DNA of 64,000 nt from Siphonodentalium dalli (lineage: Eukaryota > Mollusca > Scaphopoda > Gadilida > Siphonodentaliidae), in contig CP136067.1 in assembly GCA_032622095.1 (NCBI GenBank), positions 130,527,990 through 130,591,989 on the forward strand, read 5' to 3'. A program made the translations under genes and the position numbers. A model generated the notes under the pieces. The model was not told the DNA's origin. It saw nothing but the letters and a program-made list of their open reading frames with translations, and did no database searches. This document shows, in pieces, positions 11,919-23,984 of this stretch (the stretch's first letter is position 1; each line of letters begins with the position of its first letter).

Positions 11919-12458
11919 TTAGGAGATTTTTAAAGCTCTCGCTGCTTTTAGAATGTCACCAAATGCCATATCATTTTCAAGAGCCTGTCTACGAATCTTC
12001 GATGATGTTGTACCAAATATGATTTGCGATTTTATTTCATCTGCGCCATCGTGAAACTCACAAGTTTTTGACTGTTGTTGCAAACGATTGTGATAAGAAT
12101 CCACCGATTCGGTTGAATTTTGTGGACATTGTCTGAATTTGTAACGTTCTAACGTCACATTCTTCTTCGGAGCGAAATATGCGATCAACTTATCTGAACA
12201 AGTATCATAAATATCAGCTGCTAGTTGTCACTGCGCGACTGGTACTGGCTCAACTTTGATTGTCTCATGAATGTCATAAATGCCGGGGCCTCCATAATGT
12301 AACAACAACGCTTGCTTTCTGGACGAATCATTAATATCTGTTGCAATCAGAAAGTTCCCTAACCTATCCAGGTATTTAGGCCATGTCAATGCAACGGATG
12401 ATTCATCTGAAGTGTCGAAAGCAGGGAATGGTGGTAGGGAAATCGCCATGATTTGCAA
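11919..12458 (-). pseudogene. Gypsy gag (capsid) fragment
   Basis: Two minus frames, 12228-12458 and 11919-12188, resemble the N-terminal and middle parts of Gypsy gag. The first starts LPPFPAFDTSDES with WPKYLDRLGNFLIATDI; the second has KRNV-type spacing, RQCPQNSTESVDSYHNRLQQ and a run ending KAARALKIS. They are separated by stops near 12190-12227. Beyond 11919 the frame stops and the element is then split by E1. Confidence 0.82.
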
Positions 12459-12520
12459 GACAAAAAATGCAATAAAAGTTCAAATTACAACATTTTCTTG
12501 AAAAATATTTCACAAATTCC

Positions 12521-12533
12521 ATCTTCGTCGCCA
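12521..12533 (-). other. Gypsy primer-binding-like site
   Basis: Read on the minus strand this is TGGCGACGAAGAT, lying just downstream of the LTR edge. It begins with TGG, the complement of a tRNA CCA tail, and TGGCGACGA would pair with a serine-type tRNA 3' end. The tRNA identity is inference. Confidence 0.55.
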
Positions 12534-12535
12534 GT

Positions 12536-12620
12536 TGTCATGTTTGGATCTTGTTATATAGATTGATGGCCCGTAGATAGTTTATAATGATTAACATTAG
12601 ACTCAATCACATTCTATAAT
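12536..12620 (-). repeat. Gypsy LTR edge
   Basis: A block starting TGTCATGTTTGGATCTTG lies next to the primer-binding-like site, as expected for the end of the 5' LTR of a minus-strand element. About 85 bases match 62336-62420. Beyond about 12620 the two diverge, so the outer LTR boundary is not defined here. Confidence 0.6.
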
Positions 12621-13430
12621 TTCAACTTCAGGAAGTCACATGTACAAAAAGCCAAGGGAGGTAATCCCTCAAACATGAAGTCAACATACCATTTTAAAGT
12701 CACACTCAATGTTCACTTTAACAATATCACAATACCCTACCACTCTAAATTTGCAGTTAGTCTCATGATTTGAAGGAACGGAAATATCGGAATGTGTTCT
12801 GTACAGCACTTGGTACTGAGCGTTACTGTGCGAAACGAAATAACATATATTTAATATGGAATTAATTGTGATCAAAAGGCTACATATACATACATGCATG
12901 TGATAATCCATAAATATCATACCATTTTCTGGAATCAAAAGGAAACACATAATTATGAACAAAGCAGAAGATACATTTGTGCATGCAGGTTCAGTCGAAA
13001 TCGGTCAATGGGGAAAGTTACACGATGACGTTCGTCGATTTTCGTTGAAATCGACATTCTGACATCTTATAAATGAAATGAACGGCTATGAAATCGACAC
13101 GCTTCTCCATCTATTATCTCAGCCGCAGCGCTCACGTCAAGACAAAAATATAGTGGTTAAATTCATTAAGAATTTCCCCGTTCCCCTCTCGACAAGGTAT
13201 AACTATTTTCACTTTGTCTAGCTGTCAATCAAAACTACACGGAAGTACGATTGGCCTAATTTATACTCGAAATTACGATCGGGGTCCATTCTTTCGACGA
13301 ACCGTTGTATACGGAGTGTAAATACTGATAATCAACCCAGGAAATATAGGCTTATGTGATTATTATTTGGAGGGAATACCAGAGAATCTATAAACTTATT
13401 TTGGTAAAAAAAACACACACTGTCATCACA
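12621..13430. other. No feature recognised
   Basis: Unique-looking AT-rich sequence between the Gypsy LTR edge and the 13.4-kb repeat. It may include the rest of the LTR. No coding-like frame or repeat was seen. Confidence 0.4.
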
Positions 13431-13640
13431 CTGTTCATCTGTGCATCAAGCCAATCAGTGAATTATTTGCATGTCTATCAACTCATATGATATGTTACTC
13501 TCACAACACCTGAAATATCCAAGTCTGGTAGAGTGACTGTTTGTCATTTATTATAACAGACATTGCTCCAGTAGACTAACAAAAGTGTTAACACACAATG
13601 CTAGATAATGGACTGGTTGAAAGAATGAAAGAACTAGAAT
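13431..13640. repeat. Dispersed repeat R13, copy 1
   Basis: The stretch from GTGCATCAAGCCAATCAGTG to GATAATGGACTGGTTGA recurs at 14869-14971 plus 15310-15400, in the same orientation and order. In the second copy about 340 bp are inserted in the middle, so this copy serves as the empty version. Confidence 0.75.
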
Positions 13641-13954
13641 TCTCTCACTGGAGCTGCCTATACTTGCGCCCATCACCCATTTGGCATGTTGTGTGGTGTC
13701 TTGCTAACAACAGTTTGAACCACGGGTGCTGGCCCCTCGTTTGAGAGATCGATAACAAAAATCTTGATATCAAATCTCTGTTCATCCATCGCTGAAATAG
13801 TTGTGTGTACGGACATAATATCCCTGTTATGATGATATGGACCCCAGTTGGCTGCATATTAGGAACGATAACTATATCCGATATAATTACAGGTGAGACA
13901 TATTGGTAGTGTTTTTTACCTGTTAACCAACTATCAGATTTAGGCCACTCCGAT

Positions 13955-14260
13955 GCATGGTGTATTATCTACATGTATATTACGTGAGGACCTTGATGGG
14001 GATAGCTTCAGTCTTGAATGTTAAAGTGACACACTGCGCTCGCTGAACGAAGTCTCTCCATGTGAACGATGTATTATCTACATGTATATCACGTGATGAC
14101 CTCGATGAACGATGGGCAGCTTCCGCCCTGAATATTAAAGGGACAAAATGCACTCAGTATTTGAATATAAATTGACAATAGGCTCTCACGGGGGATGATT
14201 GTTAAAGTGACACAATGCACTCACTATGAATGAATGTTAAAGTGACACTAGGCACTCACG
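13955..14260. repeat. Imperfect tandem repeat, about 105-bp spacing
   Basis: GTATTATCTACATGTATAT followed by YACGTGAKGACC occurs twice (near 13962 and 14067). A second motif, TGTTAAAGTGACACAATGCAC, occurs in variants near 14018, 14125, 14197 and 14230. It looks like a local minisatellite in decay. Confidence 0.6.
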
Positions 14261-14342
14261 CATTGACGTGCGCGTTACTAGGACTGACCCGCAGTTTATA
14301 AGGGTATACGTCTTGGATGGTAATTTGGCGCCTATAAAAATT

Positions 14343-14465
14343 ACTAAGTTGTTTGAAATTTGGGAAGTTTTTGAAATTTTTGAAGTCTTTTGAAATTTTT
14401 GAAATTTTTGAAGTTTTTGAAATTTTTGAAATTTTTGAAATTTTTGAAATTTTTGAAATTTTTCA
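14343..14465. repeat. TTTTTGAAA microsatellite
   Basis: About twelve near-perfect copies of a 9-10 bp unit, TTTTTGAAA with occasional TTTTTGAAG. The minus-strand frame 14237-14476 translates it as FQKFQK repeats and should not be taken as a gene. Confidence 0.95.
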
Positions 14466-14589
14466 ATATTGTTCATTTATGAACGATTTATTACCAAAAT
14501 AAAACCAGATAACAATGCAAATTAAGTATATATGAGGATTTAAATTACAATTGATGCAACCATTTCATATTAGCGCGTGTTCATTTTTT

Positions 14590-14705
14590 ACAGTATGTAC
14601 TTCCGGTATGACGTAACATATTCACGGAAGGACGGAAGGAAGGATAAACAGACATCCGAACCAAAAACATTACTTGCGTCCAGCATGGACTGGCGCAAGT
14701 AATAA
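14590..14705 (+). mobile_element. Possible Helitron-like 3' end
   Basis: A purine-rich GGAAGGACGGAAGGAAGG block is followed by a near-palindrome, ACTTGCGTCCAG then GACTGGCGCAAGT with a 4-base loop (about 14671-14699), then TAATAATC. A hairpin near a 3' end resembles Helitron structure, but no 5' end or CTRR terminus could be fixed. Confidence 0.25.
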
Positions 14706-14868
14706 TCGGGAAATGGTTTCAGGAATTGTGTGTATCCTGTACAATGACCTAAGTTTGATAAATAAACTTGTCCTGATGTAACTAATGCCTAGATCACTGT
14801 GTGCATGGAAAAAGAGCGAGCAACTGACTTAAACATTAATGTGACTATCAATGGGTAGATAATATCTG

Positions 14869-15430
14869 CCATCAGTGCATCAAGCCAATCAGTGAATTGT
14901 TTGCATGTCTGTCAACCCATATGATCTCTCACATATCCAGGTCGTGTATAGTGCTGTGACTGCTTATCATCTATATATATAAACGAGTAGAATATGTCCG
15001 GTTTGTTATCTCAGACCCCTGTACCGAGTTCAACCAAATTTGATGCGGTGACTCGGGGTACACTGGCGGATGTTATAATGGTGTTAGTTTTTCAAAATTT
15101 TGAATACAAAATAATAAATTAAAATTGGTTTTGTTAAATTGAGCAAGGAATTCAATCTAAAAAATTAATTAAAACAATATATATAAATCAAAATCTTTCA
15201 ATGATCAAAATGTGCACAAAGGGGCCGCCGCTAAATAAAAGCTCTGTCTAAGATCAAAATGTACGCGACGTCCCACAGGTATCTGCGACGCTGAATATAG
15301 TTTCAGCTAGGTTAGTACAATAGAAGTAAGTTGCTCCAGCAGACTAACATAAGTGGTATGGAATATGTTAGATAATGGACTGGTTGATAGACTAATCAGG
15401 AAATAGCTATAAATTATTAAATTGTGTATA
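14869..15430. repeat. Dispersed repeat R13, copy 2, with insertion at about 14972-15310
   Basis: The outer parts match 13431-13640. The middle, starting near CTATATATATAAACGAGTAG, is absent from copy 1. No clear target duplication or terminal repeat was found at the junctions, so the inserted type is unknown. Confidence 0.65.
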
Positions 15431-15724
15431 CCCTGCACAATGACCTAGGTTTTCAGATGATCAGCAATTTATAAAACATTCTACTTCAATAAAAACAGCT
15501 TCTGAAACCGGTTTAACGGTTATTTGAAATTAATGAGATCATTCCCAGTCATATGAGTGATAATAGTAGAGTTTTATGCGGTTTTAGACCAAATTTAGTG
15601 AATTTGGGGGCGGGTGTAAAACAATTGGGAGTAAAACATAATTGTTTTAAATGTTTGGGGTGGTGGGTCTCCGAAAATGCTAAATGCAAAACAAAACGAC
15701 ATACCTTCCTGAAAAGTTTTTACC

Positions 15725-15744
15725 ACCCCCCCCCCCCCCCCCCC
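15725..15744. repeat. Poly-C tract
   Basis: A run of about 20 C bases. Frames 15553-15783 and 15684-15932 read through it as polyproline and are not real genes. Confidence 0.95.
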
Positions 15745-16971
15745 GGTTACATGCCAGTGATTGGATTTGTGAAAGATGGATAATTGCAGAATCCACAGTC
15801 AGCTGTAGTATATGTTGCATCTACATAATGATGTATGGCATATCATGTCATATCATGATACATCTTACTTACTACATAGGCTTAGTAAATTTTGTCCCTG
15901 GATTCTACACCGTCCTATGTGAACATAACTAATATGCCAGAAGTTACATTTTAACTGGGTGCTTTAAAATATGCTCAATTTAGAAATCCACAATATAATT
16001 AGCTTTATCTGGTCATGTTTTACCAATGCTCATTGTGATGTCTCGGAGTCTGGTTGTGTAGTACCTCCAAAATACATGTAAGATTGGACAACATGTATCG
16101 TAATCGATATGGAACGGAACATGATACATTCAATATATATATCCGAAGTGTCATGGTTCTTCGTACTATATAGAATCACATACAGCTTGGTGTGATTACT
16201 TCATGATGTTAACTTAAAACAACCGGGGTGATCCTCTCACTCGGAATGTGGATCACGGTAACATGCGGATATGGACAGCGAGGGTGAGCTTGTTTTCAGG
16301 TAAGATTTAACCTGTTAGTTATGACTTGCCTGAACACTTAGAGATGTTACTTCAACTAGTTATTTTTAAGAAAACTATGAAATTCATTCAACTACCACAA
16401 GTTCCAACTGATTTCCTTAATTTATTCCATGCACAGGAACATTGAATCAGAACCTTTATGCTTATATTTTTGCACAATATTTCAGAAGCTCGTTCTATAT
16501 GTTGTGTAAGCGACCAGCTGGTAGTATAGTGATGTATCTGTCAGTTTATCAAGGGATAATGTGTTTATATAATCAAAACCTCAGTTCCTTTCAGAGGTTT
16601 TAGTCGATGTATGTAGAGCATTACAATACGTGAAATATGTGCGCATCACCACATTCTGTCGATTTTTAACCGTGTGTTTTCCGCCAATTCGAAAATGTTT
16701 CATGTAATGGTTTAATCCGTTTAACACAAGTTTGGTTGGTAAGTTGGTATATGTTTCCCGGTAGATATATCCATAGAAAGATAAACACCAATGTTGGAAG
16801 GTAATGCAATGCAGTTCTAGTTTGATGTAATCAAATCACTCAACAAAAACTCCTTCGATTCTAACTTATTACACATCATAACAATAATGTACGCTGGAAA
16901 ATCAGGTCACCCAACGAGGACGCCTACGGCTTTAAGAGTTTACGCTTACCTGGTTGCTCTCCTTTTTACAG
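15745..16971. other. Intron sequence before RGK copy A exon 3 (inferred)
   Basis: No transposon recognised. A short ATG frame at 16271 running into a donor-like site (TTTTCAG then GTAAGA near 16300) was considered as an alternative first exon, but its phase does not fit exon 3. The pyrimidine-rich acceptor CTCCTTTTTACAG ends at 16971. Confidence 0.5.
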
Positions 16972-17155
16972 AATATGGTTCAAACTCATGACTGTGAAAT
17001 CTACGTAGTGGTCTACTCGCGAGGAGACCGGACGTCCTTCCGCCACGCTATTGGCGTCCTGGTCCATTTGGGCCGAGTGAGCAAAGTCACCAAGCCAATC
17101 ATTTTGGTGGAGAACAAATGCGATCTGGTCAGGTCAAAGGTCATTGCCACCGGTG
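16972..17155 (+). CDS. RGK-family GTPase copy A, exon 3
   Basis: This 184-base exon encodes the middle of an RGK (Rad/Gem/Rem/Rem2) small GTPase, proteins that bind guanine nucleotides, sit at the plasma membrane and inhibit voltage-gated calcium channels. Seen are DCEIYVVVYSRGDRTSF (family pattern A-Y-L/V-IVYS-x-x-DRxSF), PIILVENKCDLVRSKV with the G4 box NKCD, and RGK-like spacing between them. The acceptor is CCTTTTTACAG and the donor GTGAGT. The exon starts in phase 0, matching the end of exon 2 of copy B, and ends in phase 1, matching exon 4. The first two exons of this copy are not in 3-17 kb and are presumed to lie left of the window. Confidence 0.88.
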
Positions 17156-18660
17156 GTGAGTACCATTTCCTTACGAAACACGCAGGTGTTAGTAGTTTAG
17201 GTAGGAAGTGTTCAGATAATATGTTCTACAAACGGCCAGTTTTGAACTTATTATCCGAACATTTCACACCAAAATATATGATTCCTTCTGCAATGTTGTG
17301 TTCTGTTCGTCGGTTGTCTGCCCATATTTCCTGACTACTGATCCAATATATGCTGTTATATATGATGGACAAATGATTTAGTAATTAAATGGTTAGCAGC
17401 TTCACGGGACATTGTGAGTGTTGATTTTAACTGCATATTATGAGACAAGCCACACCAACTATAATAATTAGTATTACAAATTTTCAAGCATGGGGCAAAT
17501 ATTTTCAGCTATGGTCACCAGTCGACGCAACTTTATTCGTGCACATATTTCTGTATTAATTTGCTTGAGAACGATACAATTGGAGAAAATATACAACAGT
17601 CCCATTATCTGGAATGAAATCATTTATTTCCGCGAATGGAATATACCAAACGATGCACGGTTTTGACACCTCGCTGCCTAAATTTCATAAGCTAATGTAA
17701 CAGTGGCGTTTATTTTTATGTCCAAAACGAGAACAAATTTTTAATTGACAAGAACCTTTACATATATAGCAAAACAATGTGGGTTGAAACTCACTTTTCT
17801 TATTTCTTCCATTAATTAGCAGCATACCATCTCCATTTTATTAATTCTTTCATAATCGGCAATTTAGCACAATATCACCGTTAGAATTCGGTCTGATGCT
17901 CTCTTTTCTTAATTCTTGCATTAAGTAGCAGGTTAGCATTATAACAATGCTGCTATTGCACTGGAAACTATATGTTTTTAATTCGGATGCAAGTCGGACA
18001 TAGGACTTAAACATATGAGTACCAAAGCAATGCTGACCACGTTCCTTGTCATATCTAATTCAAAATATAAATCTGTTCATCATGTAATGATTGGGAATCT
18101 TTTGGTGGCGCTGAGACGACCAATGTTTCCAACCACATATAACTCTCAATTGGATGACATGATGCCACATTCCTAATACACTAGACATCGTTCATGAACT
18201 ATATTATTGATGAAATAAAAAGGGAGATAGCTCATGAGTCACAAATATGCGACATGCGTCTTGTGCAGAACTATCAATTTTAAAATCAAAATTAAATTTA
18301 ACTTGAGTGAATCCTTATGAACATCACAAACTGAAAGCTGATATTATTATACAGCACACTGGGCAATTAGGTCAAGTCGAATCAATTTGCTTGTGGAATT
18401 GTTTTTGTCTTGTAAACCGAGAAATTTTGTGTTGGAAGTTGTGTGTCAAATAGCTCAAATGGTATCTTCGATGGCAAATACACAAATTGTTCTATTGGTT
18501 AATCACTCTCGAGTTTCTATGTATCCACTAGTTTGATGATGCAGCCTTGCTTATGAATAATTTACATTTCGATGTTTCCCCATCACTATCAATGCTGAAA
18601 CAGGCTACTTCTTCTCCACATTAATACTAATCTAAATACTCCAATGTATATTGTTTACAG
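17156..18660 (+). other. RGK copy A intron 3
   Basis: It starts GTGAGT and ends with the TTGTTTACAG acceptor. It includes a weak duplicated block near 17795-17835 and 17900-17945 (CTTTTCTTA, TCTTCCATTAA, TAGCAG in both). No other feature recognised. An open frame runs 174 bases into the intron but lacks RGK similarity. Confidence 0.8.
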
Positions 18661-18869
18661 AGGGAAAAAAGGCAGCCAGGTCATACAACTGCAAATTTGT
18701 GGAAACTTCGACACTCTTCAATCACAACATTGATGAGCTGTTGGTCGGTATTCATAAACAAAATTCACTACACAGCAACCTGCGGACATCTACAGAGAGA
18801 AAGATGAGGGTACTTTTACCACGCATTTTCAAGAGTAAGGCATCCTGTGAAAATTTGATGAAATTATGA
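18661..18869 (+). CDS. RGK-family GTPase copy A, last exon
   Basis: The joined codon with exon 3 gives E, then GKKAARSYNCKFVETST, the G5 region of RGK proteins (family pattern EGRACAxxxxCKFIETSA). Next come FNHNIDELLVGIHKQ, a basic stretch, and the terminus SKASCENLMKL before TGA. A cysteine with six residues after it is the hallmark RGK C-terminus (as in CHDLSVL); RGK proteins end this way instead of a prenylated CAAX box and use basic residues for membrane binding. No AATAAA was noticed in the next 500 bases. Confidence 0.9.
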
Positions 18870-19074
18870 TGTGTCAGCCCACCGTTCAGCAACATTCACC
18901 ATATCATATATTTTTCATAACCGTTGTTATAAATTTCTCATGTATAACTTGATATCATGTAGCACAAGTGCTATATTTGCATGCAGTAATGTGTTATGTT
19001 TGTCAATGTTATGCAGGCAATATACATAGTTTCATAGAAACAATAATTGCAGCTTCTATTGTTCATCGTTATCA
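18870..19074. other. 3' untranslated or downstream sequence of RGK copy A
   Basis: AT-rich sequence after the TGA stop. No recognised polyadenylation signal or second gene. Confidence 0.4.
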
Positions 19075-19285
19075 TAATCCGACGTCGTCATTATCATCAT
19101 ATTCATCACCATCAACATCTTACTTATCATCTTCACCAGGGTCAAAAATTATCATCACAATCATCATCATCATCATTGTCGACGTCGTCATCATCATTAT
19201 CGCTGTCATCATCATCATCGCCGACGTCGTCATCAACATCATCATCGCCGGCATCATCATATTCATCATCATCGTCTTAATCCGT
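19075..19285. repeat. CAT/ATC trinucleotide microsatellite
   Basis: Imperfect ATC/ATT triplet array with interspersed GACGTCGTCATC blocks (near 19169, 19186 and 19224). Long frames over it translate as poly-Ser or poly-Ile and are not genes. Confidence 0.9.
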
Positions 19286-19911
19286 CACCATTGTCTTAGA
19301 TTCGATTTCGGTCGAAAATACATCTGCATGCAGAATATATTTCACTGTAATATGACTGCTACGATCGAAGTTTGAGATTGAGCAGGAATGCACATTTTGG
19401 AAGTCGATAGGTGAACATGGTCACAACCTCCTATATATTGGCACGTTACTACGATCAAGTTATTTCTGGTGTAGAAAACGTAATAATGTCAGTCTCGGAA
19501 CGTGGATCTTGTAATGTTCAAACAACGTGAATTCCGTTACTTCTTCCTTATTCGGCAAAGTCTGGGAATGGTGGCAAATGACCTCAAATTCGTGAGCGGT
19601 CAACAGGACCAAAAACAATTTGGGTCAAGCTTCAAAAATTGGTCAGAAAATCACTAACAAGAACGGGACGAGTCGCGACCCTAACCCTAACGGGGGCGGG
19701 ACCTTAACCCTAACCCTAACCGGGGCGGGACATTAACCCTAACCGGGGCGGGGCCTTAATCCTAACCCTATCCGGGGCGGAACCTTAACCCTAACCCTAA
19801 CCGGAGAGGGACCTCAACCCTCACCATAACCGGGACGGGATCCAAACCTGACGGAACCGTAATTATAGTACTAACCGGAACGGGACCTAACTTTAAACGG
19901 GACGACATATG

Positions 19912-20870
19912 AAGGAACCTTAACACTAACGGGAAGGGATCTTAACCCGATCCTTAACTCCGATCGATACGGGACTTTAAACCTAACCGAAACGGGACGA
20001 TTCGGGACCCTAATATTAATCCGATCCATAACTATAACCGGGACGGGACCTTAACCCTAGCCGGGACTCGACATTAACGCTAACCATAACCAGGACGGGA
20101 CTAGTCGGGATCCTAACCAGAGACAGAACAGGGCGAGACTATAACTTTAACCTGACGAGTCGCGACCCTAACCCTAACGGGGCGGGACCTTAATCCTAAC
20201 CCTAACCGGGGCGGGACCTTAACACTAACCGGGGTGGGGCTTTAACCCAAACACTAACCGGGGCGGGACCTTAACCCTCACCATAACCGTGACGGGATCC
20301 TAACCTGACGTGGCATATCGAGACGGAACCGTAATTCTAGTACTAACCGGAACGGGACCTAACTTTAAACGGGACGGAATATGAAGAGACCTTAACACTG
20401 ACGGGAAGGGATCTTAATCCTAACCCTAACCGGGGCGGGACCTTAACACTAACCGGTGTGGGGCGTTAACCCAAACACTAACCGGGGCGGGACCTTAACC
20501 CTAACCTTAACCGGGACGAGATTCTAACCTGACGTGGCATGTCGTGGCGGAACCGTAATTCTAGTACTAACCGGAATGGGGCCTAACTTTAAACGGGATG
20601 GCATATGAAGGGACCTTAACACTAACGGGAAGGGATCTTAACCCGATCCTTAACTACGATCGGTACGGGACCTTAAACCTAACCGAAACGGGACGATTCG
20701 GGACCCTAATATTAATCCGATCCATGACTATAACCGGGATGGGACCTTAACCCTAGCCGGGACTCGACATTAACGCTAACCCTAACCGGGACGGGACTAG
20801 TCGTGATCCTAACCAGAGACAAAACAGGGCTATAACTATAACCTTAACCTGGACTATATACTAACACTAA
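19912..20870. repeat. Higher-order duplications inside the telomere-like satellite, left part
   Basis: About 240 bases starting near 19912 (GGAAGGGATCTTAACCCGAT, then AACCGAAACGGGACGATTCG) recur about 690 bases later from near 20600. The start block GACGAGTCGCGACCCTAACC at 19669 recurs near 20156, and GACCTTAACACTAACCGG blocks recur near 20215 and 20440. Confidence 0.8.
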
Positions 20871-23800
20871 CCGGGATGCTGGATCGGGATTTTATTCCTA
20901 ACCCCGACTGGGTAGGGACATAAACTTAACGTAACCACAAGAATAATCTTAACCGAAACGGGACGGGACGAGTCGTAACCTAACCCTACCTGGGGTGGGG
21001 TCCTAACCATAACCGGGACGCTAATCGTAACCGGGCCTAACACTAACAGAGAACCTAGAGGGACCTTAACCATAGCTGGGAAGGAGACCAAACCTTGGGC
21101 TGGACTAGTTGGGCGGTACCGTAATCCCAACCCTGGACGGCTCGACACGGGAATTTAAACATAAACCCTAAAAGGGACGGGACGAGTCGGGAATATAACA
21201 CTAACCTAGACCTTAGCCCGATCACTAACTCTAACCAGGACGCGACCTTAATCACAACCCTATCAGTAGGGGACCTTAACCCTAACCATAGACGGGACCT
21301 TAACCATAGCCGGGAAGGAGACCCAACGTGACCTGAACGAGTTGGGTCGGGACCATAACGCTAACACTGGACGGCTCGACACGGGAGTTTAAACATAGCC
21401 CTCTAGGGACTCTAACACTAAGCTAGACCATAGCCCGATCCCTAACTAACCGGGACGCGACCTTAACAACAACCCTATCAGTGACGGTAGGCTAACATGG
21501 ATTTGGCGGTGGGAACGATACATTAACCTTAGCAGTAACCGGGACGGGACGACTTGGTACCCTAACCCGAGAAGGAACAGGGTGGGACTGGGAATATCAC
21601 CTTAACATGGACGGGGCCCTATAGCTAACTGGGATGGGATTGCAGGGTCTGGATATTAACACTAAGCCAGACTGAGACGTGACTTGACCATAAATCTAAC
21701 AGCAAACGGAACTGGTACGGGACCCCAACCCTAACTGGGACATTAATTAATAATTAGGGACAGGGGCATGACATTGACCCTAACCGTGACGGGAACCCAA
21801 TCTTAACCTGGACGGAATATTAAAACTAACTATAACTCTTAGCTTAACGTGGACTGGACGGCTCCCTACCTCGAATCGGGAACTTAAACATAGCCCTAAC
21901 TGGGACGGGTTCTAAACCTAACCGGGCCGGGACCTTAAACCTAATACTAACAGTGACGGGACCCTAACCTGGAAATCGCCAATCGGGACAGAACCGTAAT
22001 TATAACCCGAACTGGGACAGGATACTAGCCTTAACGGGGACGCGACGAGACGGGACCTTAAACAAAACTGGCATGGGAGTCACGGGGCGGGGCATTAACA
22101 CTAACAATAATCATAATGGTGGCAGTAACCCGGACTGCATGGCTCGAGACGATAACTTAATACTAGCCGGAACGGGGCTACTCGGGAACCTAAATATAAC
22201 CGGGTCGGTACCGTAACCGGGACGGGACGTTATCCACAATGCGGGACGGTGGACTAACCTGGACGTGGCGGATGGAGATGGGACTGTAACTATAACCCTA
22301 ACCGGGATTGGTCGGGACCAGAAATCTAACCAGGACGGTGGGGAAACTATAACTCTAACCGGGATTGGTCGATTTGAGACCCTAACCAGAGACGGAACGG
22401 GGCGAGACAATACCTCAACCAGGCCGGGACCCTAAAACCGGGTCGAGATCTCAACCATAGCGCCGATTGGAACGTTATTGGACCTTAGCCGTTACTGCGA
22501 CGGGACGGGACGAGTCGCGACCATAAACCTAACCAGCACGGAGACTTAAGCCTAACCTAATGGGACCTAACCATATCCGGGAACCTAACATTAACCAGGA
22601 CCATAACCTTACCCGGGACCGTAACACTAACATGGACCTTAACACTGATCGGGACCCTAATCTTAACCGGGGCGGGGCCTTAACCCTTACCGGAACTGGT
22701 ATCCAACATTATTCTAGACGAGTTTGGACGGGAACTTAACCATAACCATAACCCTAATATTTAATAACTTTAACAATGACCCTAGTAGGGACGAGACGAG
22801 AATGGATCCAAATGCTGACATAAACTGGACCGTAACCCGATCCCTAACTCGTAAGTGGCCCTAATCCTAACCCTAACCGGGACGGGAACCCAATCTTCAC
22901 CGGACGGGACATTAGGTCTAACAATAACCAGACACCTAGCCGGCACGTTAGTCATGGACCTTAACATTAACCATAACCATAATCCTTACTCTTACTTGGA
23001 CTGGACGGCTCGTGCCGGGAATTTAACCCTACCCCTAACAGGGACGGGACGAGTCGCCTAATCCTAACCTGGACTAAATCCTAACACTATACGGTGCGGA
23101 CGGGACGGGAACATAACCTGGACATGTCGTGTCGTGTCAGGACCGTAATCAAAACTCTAATCCGAATTTGATGACCCGGGACGCGACTCTCAACCTAACC
23201 GGGATGGGTTGGTACGGGAAATCATTCTTAACCCTGACTGGGACTTTCAGCCATAATCCTAAACCAGTCAGGTCGGGACAAGTCGGGATCCTAAATATAA
23301 CAGGGAGGGAATACTAACACTTATCGGGTCGTTACGTGACGTTAACCAGACACCTAAGTTTAACCGAGGCGGAGCCTAAAGCCTAACCATAACCGGCGGC
23401 ATGGGTCGGGGACCTAGCCCTAATCGGGAATGGGACCTTAAACCTCAATATAATCTCAACCGTACGGGACCTTAACCTTAACTCTAACCCAAAATGCGGC
23501 GGACCGGGACCCTAACCCTAAACTGGACGGGAATTTAAACATAACTATAACCGCGATGGGACGGGAATTTAACCCTACCCATAACAGGGATGAGACGAGT
23601 CGCCTTACCCTAACCTGGACGGGACATAACCCTAATCCGGGACACTATATGTAACAGGGTAGTGAACACTAACACCTACCGGGTCGCTAAGTGACATTAA
23701 CCCGACATCTATATAACTATAACCGGGACAGACTGGGACGAAACCCAAAGCGTAATCATAACCGACGTACGGGTTGGGGCCCTAGCCCGGGACGGGACGT

Positions 23801-23984
23801 TAAGCTATTATCAAATCTCAACCGTATGGAACGGGAACTTAACCTTAACACTAACCCAAAATGCGGCGGACCGGGACACTAACCCTCAACGGGACGGGAC
23901 CTTAAACATAACTATAACTAGCCAGAGCCCGGACGGGACCTTAGACATAACTATAACCGCGATGGGATAGGATCCTATCCCTAA

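Larger units (their letters stand above)
3474..12620 (-). mobile_element. Decayed Ty3/Gypsy retrotransposon split by element E1
   Basis: Fragments read on the minus strand occur in Gypsy order: gag, zinc knuckle, protease, reverse transcriptase, RNase H, integrase, integrase C-terminal domain. A primer-binding-like site and LTR edge lie at 12521-12620. Gag (11919-12458) is separated from the zinc knuckle (6380-6614) by the 5.2-kb element E1 with a 3-bp target duplication, so E1 jumped into an existing Gypsy. Stops and frameshifts interrupt several domains and the reverse transcriptase active-site box is damaged, so this copy cannot move by itself. No 3' LTR is recognised. Confidence 0.92.

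Noticed and set aside
14237..14476. FQKFQK repeat protein
   Set aside because: Translation of the TTTTTGAAA microsatellite.
16271..16301. Alternative first exon for RGK copy A (short ATG frame into GTAAGA)
   Set aside because: It would end in phase 2 while exon 3 needs phase 0, it has no P-loop, and it would skip exon 2.
19047..19375. Poly-Ser and poly-Ile/Val frames after RGK copy A
   Set aside because: Translation of a trinucleotide microsatellite.
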